This document shows positions 9,864 through 17,522 of a stretch of DNA of 64,000 bases, piece after piece; positions within the stretch are counted from its first letter, which is position 1, and each line of letters starts with the position of its first letter. A program made the translations under genes and the position numbers. This DNA is from Stutzerimonas stutzeri. Lineage in GTDB: Bacteria; Pseudomonadota; Gammaproteobacteria; Pseudomonadales; Pseudomonadaceae. The stretch covers positions 391,037-455,036 of the forward strand of contig NZ_CP007441.1 of the NCBI RefSeq assembly GCF_000590475.1. Direction: 5' to 3'. The notes beneath the pieces were generated by a model, which saw only the letters and a list, made by a program, of their open reading frames with translations, ran no database searches and was not told the origin of the DNA.

Positions 9864-10640
9864 CTATTTCTCGACAAACGCGCGTTCAATTACGTAGTCG
9901 CCGGGCTCGCCTTGCTGCGCCGACGCCTCGAAGCCCATGACATCGAGCATGCCGGTCAGCTCATCGAGCATCGCCGGGCTGCCGCAGAGCATCACCCGAT
10001 CGTGGTCCTTGTTCAGTTGCGGCAGACCGATATCGCTGGCGAGCTTGCCGGTTTCCACCAAGGTGGTAATGCGCCCCTGGTTGCGGAACGGCTCGCGGGT
10101 CACGGTGGGGTAATAGATCAGCTTGTCGCGCACTTCTTCGCCGAGAAATTCGTGCTGAGGGAGCTCGTGGGTCAGGTAGTCGTGGTAGGCCAGTTCGCTT
10201 ACTTCGCGCACGCAATGCACCAGGACGATCTTGTCGAAGCGCTCATAGGCCTCCGGGTCGCGAACGATGCTCATGAAGGGCGCAAGGCCGGTGCCGGTGC
10301 CCAACAGATAGAGGTGCTTGCCGTGTCGCAGGTCATGCATCACCAGCGTGCCGACCGGCTTGCGGCTGACGATGATCGGGTCGCCGACTTTCAGATGCTG
10401 CAGGCGTGAAGTCAGCGGGCCGTCCGGCACCTTGATACTCAAAAACTCAAGATGCTCGTCATGGTTGGCGCTGACGATGCTGTAGGCACGCATGAGAGGT
10501 TTGCTTGCCACCTCGAGGCCGATCATCACGAAGTGCCCGTTTTCGAAGCGCAGCGCTGGATCGCGCGTGGTGGTGAAACTGAACAGCGTGTCGTTCCAGT
10601 GACGGACGCTGAGAACGCTTTCGGTACCGAGTGTAGCCAT
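9864..10640 (-). CDS. fpr: Ferredoxin--NADP+ reductase
   Basis: A 258-residue FAD enzyme of the bacterial FprA type. It has the FAD-binding RAYSIVSANHDEHLEF segment, the NADP-binding GTGTGLAPFMSIV and CGSPAML segments, and the C-terminal VIERAFVEK tail expected of Pseudomonas Fpr. It exchanges electrons between NADPH and ferredoxin or flavodoxin. The ATG at 10640 follows GGAGG and gives the exact family length, although the frame is open upstream. Its placement between an exporter and mrp, close to two ferredoxin genes, suggests it serves the cassette. It could still be the cell's general Fpr. Confidence 0.92.
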   Translation of the reverse strand: MATLGTESVLSVRHWNDTLFSFTTTRDPALRFENGHFVMIGLEVASKPLMRAYSIVSANHDEHLEFLSIKVPDGPLTSRLQHLKVGDPIIVSRKPVGTLVMHDLRHGKHLYLLGTGTGLAPFMSIVRDPEAYERFDKIVLVHCVREVSELAYHDYLTHELPQHEFLGEEVRDKLIYYPTVTREPFRNQGRITTLVETGKLASDIGLPQLNKDHDRVMLCGSPAMLDELTGMLDVMGFEASAQQGEPGDYVIERAFVEK

Positions 10641-10686
10641 GGCAAAACCTCCAACAGTGGATACGGAGACGAGGCAGTAGAAATGG

Positions 10687-11694
10687 TCAGGGCGAGGCCA
10701 TTGCCAGCATCGCCATTGCGCTGAGCAGCAGGCCGCCGCTGAGCAGTACGAGCAGCAACATCGGGCGCCAGCCTTGGGCAAGCAGGGCGCCAAGAGTGGT
10801 GCGCATGCCGAGGGCCGCCATGGTCACCAGCAGGCAGGCATTGGACGCGGCGATCAATCCTTCGCGCAGGCCGGCCGGCAGCCAGCCGAGGCTGTTCAGG
10901 CCGAACAGCGCGAGGAAACCCAAGAGAAACAGCGGGAACTCGGCCGTGCCGGAGTCACCCCGGCGCAGCAGGAAACCGAGCAGCAACACCAGTGGCGCCA
11001 GCAGTGCCACCCGCAACAATTTGGTCAGGGTCGCGATATCGCCGGCGCTGTCGGAAACCAGATACCCGGCGCCAGCGGCCTGGGCGACGTCGTGAATGCT
11101 GGCGCCGAGCAACAGGCCGCTTTCGATTTCGTCGTAACCCAGCGAGGCGAGCAGTGGCGGATAAACCAGCATCGAGAGCGTGCCTAACGCGGTGACGCCG
11201 ACCACCACACCCAGCAATCGCCTGTCCTCCAGCCTGCCGGCAGGAATCACCGCTGCCACGGCGATCGCCGCCGACACGCCGCAGATTGCCACCGCCACGC
11301 CAGCAACCAGGCTGTGCAGGGCCGGCAGGCCCAGCCAGCGTCCCAGCAGCAGCGCGCAGCCGATCACCAGCGGCACGCTGGTCAGCACCATCACAATTGG
11401 CAAGCTGCCAACGGTAAGCAATTGCTCCACGCCGATCCGCGCGCCGAGCAAGGCCACGCCGACGCGCAGGATCTGGCGGCTGCAGAAGGTCACGCCGGGT
11501 TGCATGCGTGCATCGGCTGCCTGGCTGGCGAAGCCGAATCCCAGCAGCAGCACCAACATGAGAGCGGGCGCGCCGTAATGCTCGGCAAGAAAGCTCCCGG
11601 CCAGCGCCAGCACTGCGCACAACGCCGCGCCGGGATAGAGCCGGCAAAGCGTGGCGAAGGGCGGGGCCAGCAATTGCTGGGCGCGCGTACTCAT
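10687..11694 (-). CDS. YeiH/UPF0324-family membrane transporter
   Basis: A 335-residue protein with about ten transmembrane helices and the family's conserved stretches ILRVGVALLGARIGVEQLL, AICGVSAAIAVAAVIPAG and LGASIHDVAQAAGAGYLVSD. This family is annotated as putative sulfate or sulfite exporters (TauZ-related). Its start overlaps the stop of the DUF971 gene by 4 bp, so the two are translationally coupled. The context of an AprA-like enzyme and an importer makes export of a sulfur oxyanion a reasonable guess, not shown by the sequence. Confidence 0.85.
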   Translation of the reverse strand: MSTRAQQLLAPPFATLCRLYPGAALCAVLALAGSFLAEHYGAPALMLVLLLGFGFASQAADARMQPGVTFCSRQILRVGVALLGARIGVEQLLTVGSLPIVMVLTSVPLVIGCALLLGRWLGLPALHSLVAGVAVAICGVSAAIAVAAVIPAGRLEDRRLLGVVVGVTALGTLSMLVYPPLLASLGYDEIESGLLLGASIHDVAQAAGAGYLVSDSAGDIATLTKLLRVALLAPLVLLLGFLLRRGDSGTAEFPLFLLGFLALFGLNSLGWLPAGLREGLIAASNACLLVTMAALGMRTTLGALLAQGWRPMLLLVLLSGGLLLSAMAMLAMASP

Positions 11695-12002
11695 TGCAGG
11701 CGCTCGCCCAGTTCACGCAGGTAGGCCCAGGGGTAAAGCCCCCGGTAATGCCCGTCACTGAAGTAGAGCTGGACGCCGGCGACACCGGAAACTTCCAGTC
11801 GGTCGACGCCCACATCGGCATCGATCAGCGTCAGCATGCCGCGCTGCTGCGCCTGGGCGCACATGGAGCAGGCGCAGGACTTGCGCAAGGCGAGGCAGCT
11901 CAACTGGCTGCGCACGCCATCGGGCCAGAGCACTTCGAGCATCTTCTGCGCCTTACGCAGGCGGATTTCCTGGGGTGGGGCGGTCAGGATCTGGGTAGTC
12001 AC
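11691..12002 (-). CDS. DUF971 (GBBH-like N-terminal domain) protein
   Basis: A 103-residue protein with the DUF971 pattern IRLRKAQKMLEVLWPDGVRSQL and YLRELGERLQ. It has a Cys-rich stretch, KSCACSMCAQ (Cys43, Cys45, Cys48, plus Cys36), that may bind metal or a cluster. The GTG start at 12002 has AAGGAG six bases upstream. A longer TTG-initiated frame at 12020 would include that ribosome site and is less likely. In plant HCF101 a DUF971-type domain is fused to an Mrp ATPase, so co-occurrence with mrp here suggests a joint role in Fe-S handling. Confidence 0.8.
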   Translation of the reverse strand: MTTQILTAPPQEIRLRKAQKMLEVLWPDGVRSQLSCLALRKSCACSMCAQAQQRGMLTLIDADVGVDRLEVSGVAGVQLYFSDGHYRGLYPWAYLRELGERLQ

Positions 12003-12020
12003 GGGCAACTCCTTAACCAA

Positions 12021-12206
12021 TCAGAAAAAGGGGGAGGGCAGGCGCGGCGGATGACCGTCCGGCACTATCAGGGCCGGCGTTTCTGGCGTTCTGACGGAGC
12101 GGCTTGGGTCCTCCACCGGCCGAGCACTGCCGGTCAGGGCCGCGCTGCCGATCACCAGCGTCAGCAGGGCGCGGCCGAGCCAACTCGTCATGACAAGTTC
12201 AGGCAT
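12021..12206 (-). CDS. Small predicted exported or membrane protein
   Basis: A 61-codon frame fits between fdxA and the DUF971 gene with gaps of 3 and 18 bp. GGAG lies nine bases before its ATG, inside the end of fdxA. The N terminus (SWLGRALLTLVIGSAALTGS) resembles a signal peptide or single membrane anchor. A proline-rich tail follows, ending PRLPSPFF. I do not recognise a family. Tight packing and the ribosome site favour a real gene. Small size and lack of homology evidence keep confidence moderate. An internal ATG at residue 6 is an alternative start. Confidence 0.5.
   Translation of the reverse strand: MPELVMTSWLGRALLTLVIGSAALTGSARPVEDPSRSVRTPETPALIVPDGHPPRLPSPFF
12183..12198. promoter_or_regulatory. 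Near-palindrome sharing the gntR operator core
   Basis: ACTCGTCATGACAAGT is a 14/16 palindrome with the perfect core GTCATGAC (12187-12194), the same core as the 14-bp palindrome before gntR. It lies over the start of the small gene at 12021-12206. It may be a second site for the same regulator or coincidence. Confidence 0.3.
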
Positions 12207-12209
12207 GGG

Positions 12210-12533
12210 TCAACGCTCCAGGAACTGCAGCTTGTCGCCCTGATCGACCCAGGTGTCGGCTTCGGCCAGCGGGCTGTTGGTCTGGGTGATTACTGGCCAG
12301 ACCTCGGCCAGTTCGGCGTTGAGTTCGATGAAGTGGCTCTGGTTGGCCGGCAACGCGTTGTCGGCGAAGATCGCGTCGGCCGGGCATTCCGGTGCACAGA
12401 GGCTGCAGTCGATGCAGGTCTCCGGGTTGATCACCAGAAAGTTCGGCCCTTCGTGGAAGCAGTCCGCCGGGCAAACTTCGACACAGTCGGTGTATTTGCA
12501 GCGGATGCAGTTTTCGGTCACTACATAGGTCAT
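12210..12533 (-). CDS. fdxA: 7Fe ferredoxin (FdxA type)
   Basis: A 107-residue ferredoxin with Cys9, Cys12, Cys17, Cys21, Cys25 and Cys40, Cys43, Cys46, Cys50. This is the arrangement of [3Fe-4S]/[4Fe-4S] FdxA proteins. The long C-terminal extension (SHFIELNAELAEVWPVIT) is also typical. It is a low-potential cytoplasmic electron carrier, plausibly linking Fpr to the AprB-like ferredoxin and flavoprotein of the same cassette. A 239-bp repeat-bearing gap separates it from the HEAT gene, so it may have its own promoter. Confidence 0.95.
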   Translation of the reverse strand: MTYVVTENCIRCKYTDCVEVCPADCFHEGPNFLVINPETCIDCSLCAPECPADAIFADNALPANQSHFIELNAELAEVWPVITQTNSPLAEADTWVDQGDKLQFLER

Positions 12534-12570
12534 GTCTTTGGCTCCTCTGGTGCGCCCGCCCTCACCCCAG

Positions 12571-12593
12571 CCCTCTCCCCAGAGAGGAGAGGG
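12571..12593. repeat. Intergenic inverted repeat
   Basis: CCCTCTCC (12571-12578) and GGAGAGGG (12586-12593) pair around a 7-bp loop upstream of fdxA. It resembles common GC-rich intergenic repeats. A role in ending transcription from the HEAT gene is possible. Confidence 0.5.
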
Positions 12594-12622
12594 GGCGGAA
12601 GCTGCGCGGATCCCGGCAGCGG

Positions 12623-12713
12623 TGTAGGGCGGCCCTTTTGGTAAGCCCGCACCGCCGCGTCGAGTCTGTTAATCGCTCAATGCGCGAACATGTAGGGCGG
12701 GCTTTAGCCCGCC
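12623..12713. repeat. Two GTAGGGCGG intergenic repeat copies
   Basis: TGTAGGGCGGCCC begins at 12622. A second copy, TGTAGGGCGGGCTTTAGCCC, begins at 12691 and contains the palindrome GGCGGGCT-TT-AGCCCGCC (12696-12713). They belong to the same dispersed family as 1484-1576 and 63898-63919. Confidence 0.6.
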
Positions 12714-12772
12714 GAAGCCGCTCGGCGGCAACATCGATTGGCGGATCACACCGCCTCACAGGCCCCGAATGG

Positions 12773-13732
12773 TCACGCTGCCGCGTCGAGCTTGGACATG
12801 GCCCAGCGCGCCAGCTTGCGAACGTCCGGATCCGGGTCGTCCATCGCTGCCTCGACGAAGGGGCGGCCATCGCTGTGGCCGATCGCGCCGAGTGCACCGA
12901 TGGCCGCCTTACGCAGATTGCTCATCGGGTCGCGGGCACAGATGCCGAGCGCCGGAATGGCGCCGACGGAGCCGAGCTTGCCGAGCGAATCCACGGCTTT
13001 CTCACGGACCTGCCAGAAGCTGTCGTGAGTGGCGTCGACCAGCGGCTGCAGCGCGGCTTGGTAGTTCAGCTTGCCGATGCTCACGGCGGCTTCGACGCGC
13101 ACTTGCCAATGGTCGTCGTGCAGCAGACCGACCAGCGTCGGGCCGACCTGTTCGGGCGTGGCGTACACCAGCGCGCCGGTGGCGGCACGGCGGACTTCAG
13201 CGTCCTCGTCGTGCCCGGCGCGTTCCATCAGCGCGGGCAGGTTTTCGGTCTGTTTGAGCCAGCCGATCACGGCCACCGCCTCGCGACGAACGCCAGGGTC
13301 TTCGGCCTGCATGCGTTGCAGCGCCGGAGCCTGGGCCGCCGGGTTGCGCAGCGGTTTAACTGCTCGCAGGATGCCCGCCACGACGAAGGGGTCATCCGTG
13401 CCTTCCAGCGCTTCGAGCAATGGCATGGCGGCGGCCGGGTCTTTCAGATCGGCCAACGCATGGGCGGCAGCGTTGCGCACCACCTCGTTGCTGTCCTGCA
13501 GGGCGGCGATCAGCGCGTCGGCAATGTCCACCGCATCGAACTCGTCGACCACTTTGGCGGCTTCCTGGCGCACCGCAGGATCTGCGTCATTGAGCGCCAG
13601 AATCAGCAGCTCGGCGGCTTCCGGCTCGCCGCAGTCGACCAGCTCCAGTACGGCGACGCGGCGTATACCGGGGTCTTCAGAGGCGAGGTTGTCGGCAATC
13701 TGCTGCAGCGTGGGATCGTCATAGGTCTTCAT
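12773..13732 (-). CDS. HEAT-repeat protein
   Basis: A 319-residue all-helical protein made of about nine to ten HEAT/PBS-type repeats of roughly 31 residues, with recurring motifs such as DPAVRQEAAKVV, NEVVRNAAAHAL, DAEVRRAATGAL, WQVRVEAAVSIG and DVRKLARWAM. There is no signal peptide, so it is cytoplasmic. Such proteins are scaffolds or protein-protein adaptors. Some relatives are bilin lyases or cofactor-insertion chaperones. It lies 10 bp after the AprB-like ferredoxin gene and shares its transcript, so it probably binds or assembles that enzyme. The exact role is unknown. Confidence 0.88.
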   Translation of the reverse strand: MKTYDDPTLQQIADNLASEDPGIRRVAVLELVDCGEPEAAELLILALNDADPAVRQEAAKVVDEFDAVDIADALIAALQDSNEVVRNAAAHALADLKDPAAAMPLLEALEGTDDPFVVAGILRAVKPLRNPAAQAPALQRMQAEDPGVRREAVAVIGWLKQTENLPALMERAGHDEDAEVRRAATGALVYATPEQVGPTLVGLLHDDHWQVRVEAAVSIGKLNYQAALQPLVDATHDSFWQVREKAVDSLGKLGSVGAIPALGICARDPMSNLRKAAIGALGAIGHSDGRPFVEAAMDDPDPDVRKLARWAMSKLDAAA

Positions 13733-13742
13733 CAGCGGCTCC

Positions 13743-13976
13743 TCAGCGCAGCAGATACGGAATATTCACCTTGACCGCGTCGGTCGGGCAGTCGGTCTCG
13801 CAGGGCATGCAGTACCAGCATTCGTCGTACTTCATGTGCGCCTTGCCGGTGTCCGGGTTGATCCACAGGACATCCAGCGGGCAGACGTCGATGCAGACGC
13901 GGCAGCCTTTCTCGGCGATGCATTTCTCTTCATCCACGACAACCGGGACGGCAGAGCGGTGGTTGGCTACGGGCAT
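13743..13976 (-). CDS. 2x[4Fe-4S] ferredoxin, AprB-like
   Basis: A 77-residue dicluster ferredoxin with Cys19, Cys25, Cys28, Cys32 and Cys53, Cys56, Cys59, Cys63 (KCIAEKGCRVCIDVCP and YDECWYCMPCETDCPTDAV). The pattern resembles the N-terminal ferredoxin core of APS reductase subunit B, but the long C-terminal tail of true AprB is absent. It follows the AprA-like gene on the same strand, so it is the probable electron-transfer subunit of that flavoprotein. The 114-bp gap between them contains two hairpins. Confidence 0.9.
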   Translation of the reverse strand: MPVANHRSAVPVVVDEEKCIAEKGCRVCIDVCPLDVLWINPDTGKAHMKYDECWYCMPCETDCPTDAVKVNIPYLLR

Positions 13977-14000
13977 GGTCTATCTCCTCGGTTCCAGTCG

Positions 14001-14047
14001 AGCGGACTTGGCCGTCCGCTTCGCTGTTGGGGCGAATGTGTTCGCCC
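14001..14047. promoter_or_regulatory. Two stem-loops between the AprA-like and ferredoxin genes
   Basis: AGCGGAC-TTGGCC-GTCCGCT (14001-14020) and GGGCGAA-TGTG-TTCGCCC (14030-14047) each form 7-bp stems. They lie inside the operon and could adjust relative expression or mRNA stability. Neither has a T-run. Confidence 0.4.
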
Positions 14048-14090
14048 GTTTGGCATCAGGTTTGCGCCGTTTGGATTCGGCCCATGGGGG

Positions 14091-15827
14091 TCAGGCATTC
14101 GCCGCTTTTTTCACCCGCAGCTTGCTGTAGGCATCCTTCTCTTCGCCCAGCGGGACGACGTAGTCGGCGACCGGGCGCTTGCCGTGGGCCATCTGGCCGT
14201 TGGAGTCCTTGAACAGGCGGCTGTGGTAGAACCACTCGACGTTGTCCTGCTCGGGGAAGTCGACCCGGTAGTGGTACAGACCCCAGCGCGATTCGGTGCG
14301 GTACAGCGAGGCGCGCGCAGCCATCTCGGCGCAGTCGATGATCGATTGCACTTCCAGCGCACGGAGCAGTTCGTGAGGGTCGGCGGCGCTGAGCAGGTGC
14401 AGGTCGTTGCGCACAGCCATGATTCGCTCGAGCCCGATCTCCATCTTCTTGGTCACCTTCGGCGGCTGCAGGTAGTCGTTCACCAGGCGGCGCACCTTGT
14501 ATTCCATTTGCTCGGGCGGAATGCCGTCCTTGACCATGAGCGGTGCCTGGATGCGTGCCAGCTCGGCGGCAATGAAGGCATCATCGAGCACCGGCTCGCT
14601 GCGGTCCTTGACGAACGCAGCGGCACTCTCGCCGCAGATCTGCCCGTAAACGAAGGCGCCGAGCATGTAGTTGTGCGCCACCGAGGCCATGTCGCCGGCG
14701 CCGTAGAGGCCGGGCACGGTGGTGGCACCGGTTTCGTCTGTCCACACCCCGGAAGCCGAGTGGCCGGAGCAGAAGCCGATCTCGGAGATGTGCATTTCCA
14801 CCATGCGCTGGCGGTAGTCGACTTGACGGCCTTCGTGGAAGCGTCCGCGAGTCGGTCGCTCGTTAGTGTGCAGTACGGTCTCGATTTCCTGGATGGTTTC
14901 CTCGGCCAGGTGATCAAGCTTGAGGAACACCGGACCCGTGCCGGATTCGAGCTCTTTGAAGAACTCCAGCATCATCTGCCCGGACCAGTAATCGCATTCG
15001 ATGAAGCGCTCGCCGTAGGCATTGGCGGTAAAGCCGCCGAGCGGGCCGGTAACGTAGGCGCAGGCCGGACCGTTGTAGTCCTTGAGCAGTGGGTTGACCT
15101 GGAAGCACTCCAGATTCACCAGATCGGCACCGACATGGTAGGCCATGGAGTGGCCGTCGCCGCAGTTGGCCGGGTTTTCGTAGGTGCCGAACAGGTAACC
15201 GGAGTTGGGCAGGCCGATCCGCCCGGCAGCGCCAGTGGCCATGATCACCGCCTTGGCGCGGATGATGATGGGCTCGGCGGTGCGGGTGTTGACCCCGATC
15301 ATGCCGGCAATATTGCCGTCCGGATCCTTGAGCAGGCGGGTGGCCTGGAACCGGTTCTCGATCTCCACCCGCACGCGGCGCAGGCGGCGGTAGAGGATCT
15401 TCTTGACGTTATGGCCTTCCGGCATCGGCAGCACATAGGTGCCCAGGTGGTGCACCTTTTTCATGTCGTAGTCGCCGGTTTCATCCTTCTGGAAATGCAC
15501 GCCCCAGGAGTCGAGCTTCTCGATCATCGAAAACGAGCGGGTGGCGTAGGCCATCAGCGCCGGCTGGTGGACGATGCCGTCGTTGGCGATGGTGATTTCC
15601 TTGACGTACTGCTCCGGCGTCGCATGCCCGGGCACGACGGCATTGTTCAGCCCGTCCATGCCCATGGAGATGGCGCCGGAGCGTTTGACGTTGGCCTTTT
15701 CCAGCAGGATGACTTTGAGGTTCGGGTCCTGCTCTTTGACGGTCACGGCGGCCATGGGGCCGGCCGTGCCGCCGCCGATGACCAGCACGTCGGTGTCGAT
15801 GACTGGGATGCCGTTGATAGTGGTCAT
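14091..15827 (-). CDS. AprA-like FAD oxidoreductase (fumarate reductase/APS reductase superfamily)
   Basis: A 578-residue FAD protein. It has a Rossmann GGGTAGP motif near residues 18-24, EKANVKRSGAISMG (43-56), a close match to the AprA FAD-contact segment, and an FAD-binding end VPGLYGAGDMASVAHNYM. The C-terminal stretch ADPHELLRALEV then RTESRWGLYHYRVDFPEQ matches the APS reductase alpha C-terminal layout. It is shorter than true AprA (about 640 residues), so the substrate may differ. The gene follows gntR by 8 bp with a strong GGAGG and precedes a dicluster ferredoxin, its likely partner. Sulfite/APS chemistry is only one candidate. Confidence 0.82.
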   Translation of the reverse strand: MTTINGIPVIDTDVLVIGGGTAGPMAAVTVKEQDPNLKVILLEKANVKRSGAISMGMDGLNNAVVPGHATPEQYVKEITIANDGIVHQPALMAYATRSFSMIEKLDSWGVHFQKDETGDYDMKKVHHLGTYVLPMPEGHNVKKILYRRLRRVRVEIENRFQATRLLKDPDGNIAGMIGVNTRTAEPIIIRAKAVIMATGAAGRIGLPNSGYLFGTYENPANCGDGHSMAYHVGADLVNLECFQVNPLLKDYNGPACAYVTGPLGGFTANAYGERFIECDYWSGQMMLEFFKELESGTGPVFLKLDHLAEETIQEIETVLHTNERPTRGRFHEGRQVDYRQRMVEMHISEIGFCSGHSASGVWTDETGATTVPGLYGAGDMASVAHNYMLGAFVYGQICGESAAAFVKDRSEPVLDDAFIAAELARIQAPLMVKDGIPPEQMEYKVRRLVNDYLQPPKVTKKMEIGLERIMAVRNDLHLLSAADPHELLRALEVQSIIDCAEMAARASLYRTESRWGLYHYRVDFPEQDNVEWFYHSRLFKDSNGQMAHGKRPVADYVVPLGEEKDAYSKLRVKKAANA

Positions 15828-15835
15828 GTTGCCTC

Positions 15836-16579
15836 CTATTTCCGATCCACTCGGAACTGGTATTTGAATGCGTCGCCGCGGTAGCAGAGGTATTCGAAGT
15901 CGATGGGGCGGCCGGCGCGGTCGTGTGTCAGCCGCTCGACGCGCAGGATGGGTTCGCCGGGCTTGAGCGCCAGGTACTGCTGGTGTTCTTCATCGGCCAG
16001 GGTGGCGTCGAGGCTGATGTCGGCGCGTCCCAGTGCCATGCCGAACGCGTTTTCGAGCAGCGGGAAGATGTCGCCGGACAGATCCAGGCCGAACATTCGT
16101 CGCCCGATGTCGAGGGGGAAGTAACTGTTCTCGACGCAGACGGCCTCGCGGTTGAGGTAGCGCACGCGCTTGACCTCGACCACATCCTCTCCTGCCAGCA
16201 GATGCAGCGCGGCGGCCACGGCCTTGGGGGGCTTGCGTTCATGAATCGACAGCAGGCGCGCGGTGGCTTCGTAGCCTTGCGCCGCCATCGCTTCGCCGAA
16301 GCCCTGCAGACGCTGCACGTTCTGCACCGCCTTCGGCTTGCTGACGTAGGTGCCCTTGCCTTGGGCGCTGAACACCAGCCCTTCGTTGTGCAGGTCGCGC
16401 AGCGCCTGGCGAATGGTGATGCGGCTGACGCCAAAGGCATTCATCAACTCGTTTTCCGAAGGCAGACGCTCATGAATCACATAACTGCCATCGAGGATCT
16501 TGCGCCGCAGGTCATCGCGGATCTGCACATACAGCGGCAGCGGCGACTGGCCCGGGGCGAGTGGCTGGGTTCCTTTCAT
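15836..16579 (-). CDS. GntR-family regulator, HutC/UTRA type
   Basis: A 247-residue regulator: winged helix-turn-helix (about 15-85, with PLYVQIRDDLRRKILDG, RLPSENELMNAFGVSRITIR and ALRDLHNEGLVFSAQGKGTYV) and a UTRA effector domain (about 100-245) that binds a small ligand. It sits between the ABC importer and the AprA-like gene on the same strand, so it is the obvious local regulator. A perfect palindrome just upstream of its ribosome site suggests autoregulation. The effector is unknown and may be the imported substrate. Confidence 0.92.
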   Translation of the reverse strand: MKGTQPLAPGQSPLPLYVQIRDDLRRKILDGSYVIHERLPSENELMNAFGVSRITIRQALRDLHNEGLVFSAQGKGTYVSKPKAVQNVQRLQGFGEAMAAQGYEATARLLSIHERKPPKAVAAALHLLAGEDVVEVKRVRYLNREAVCVENSYFPLDIGRRMFGLDLSGDIFPLLENAFGMALGRADISLDATLADEEHQQYLALKPGEPILRVERLTHDRAGRPIDFEYLCYRGDAFKYQFRVDRK

Positions 16580-16593
16580 TACTTGGGCTCCAG

Positions 16594-16607
16594 CCTGTCA
16601 TGACAGG
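16594..16607. promoter_or_regulatory. Perfect 14-bp palindrome, probable GntR operator
   Basis: CCTGTCATGACAGG is fully self-complementary. It starts 15 bases upstream of the gntR start codon, immediately before the GGAG ribosome site, in the 70-bp gap after the ABC ATPase gene. The position is ideal for an autoregulatory operator. It differs from the common HutC-type GTNTANAC pattern, so assignment to this GntR protein needs a binding test. Confidence 0.55.
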
Positions 16608-16649
16608 TCATGTCGAGCGCAGGCGATTGACGGAATGGGTTGCGCATGT

Positions 16650-17522
16650 TCAGCCTCCGTTCTGCTGCTGGAAGGCGCGCAAGGTTTCCTGACGGATCAG
16701 ATCCAGGCACTGGCGCTTGTGGTCCATGAACTCGGCGCTGGTGAGCAGGCTCTGCTCGCGCGGCCGCGGCAGGCTGACCTTGATGTCAGCGATAATCCGC
16801 CCGGGGCTGGCACTCATCACCACGATGCGGTCGGAGAGGAACACCGCCTCGTCGATGTCGTGGGTGACGAACACCACGGTGTTCTTGAACTCGCGCCAGA
16901 TCTCCAGCAGGTTCTCCTGCATCATGATTCGCGTCTGCGCATCCAGCGCGCCGAAGGGCTCGTCCATCAGCAGCACGCTGGGATAGTTGGCTAGCGCGCG
17001 GGCAATCCCGACCCGTTGCTGCATTCCGCCTGACAACGTGCCGGGATAGGCATCCCCGAACGCGGCCAGGCCAACCAGCGACAGAAAAGTACGGGCCACG
17101 CTGCACGCCTCGTTGCGTGACGCGCCGGCCATCAGCGGGCCGAAGGCGACGTTGTCGCGCACGGTTTTCCAGGGGAACAGCGAGTGCTGCTGGAACACCA
17201 TGCCGCGGTCCGGGCTGGGTGCATCGACGCCTTTGCCGTCGATGGTCAGGTCACCGCGAGTCGGTGTGACGAAACCGGCCATGGCGTTGAGCAGGGTCGA
17301 CTTGCCGCAGCCGGATGGGCCGAGCAGGCAGACGAACTCGCCGGGACGGATCTCCAGTTGGGCGTCTTGTACCGCGGCGCGCTTGCCGCCGTTGTGGTTG
17401 AACTCGATGTGCAGGTTGCGCACGCTGATGTGGCCACGACCGTCGCCCTTGGCGTTGGCCTTCGCCCGTAGGCGGCTGTGGTCGAGGACGGCGAGGCGGT
17501 TGTCCTGTACGGCGCTGTTCAT
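16650..17522 (-). CDS. ABC transporter ATPase (nitrate/sulfonate/taurine type)
   Basis: A 290-residue ATPase with Walker A GPSGCGKS (68-75), Q-loop FQQHSLFPWKTVRDN, signature LSGGMQQRVGIARAL, Walker B VLLMDEPFGALDAQTR and switch His in FVTHDIDEAVFLSDR. It matches the SsuB/TauB/NrtD group. The start at 17522 overlaps the permease stop by 4 bp, so translation is coupled. The frame is open further upstream, but that would overlap the permease gene. Confidence 0.93.
   Translation of the reverse strand: MNSAVQDNRLAVLDHSRLRAKANAKGDGRGHISVRNLHIEFNHNGGKRAAVQDAQLEIRPGEFVCLLGPSGCGKSTLLNAMAGFVTPTRGDLTIDGKGVDAPSPDRGMVFQQHSLFPWKTVRDNVAFGPLMAGASRNEACSVARTFLSLVGLAAFGDAYPGTLSGGMQQRVGIARALANYPSVLLMDEPFGALDAQTRIMMQENLLEIWREFKNTVVFVTHDIDEAVFLSDRIVVMSASPGRIIADIKVSLPRPREQSLLTSAEFMDHKRQCLDLIRQETLRAFQQQNGG

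Noticed and set aside
13836..15884. 682-codon open frame on the plus strand opposite the AprA-like gene
   Set aside because: An artefact of high GC. The translation is low-complexity His/Val/Gly/Arg-rich, while the minus-strand flavoprotein has clear motifs.
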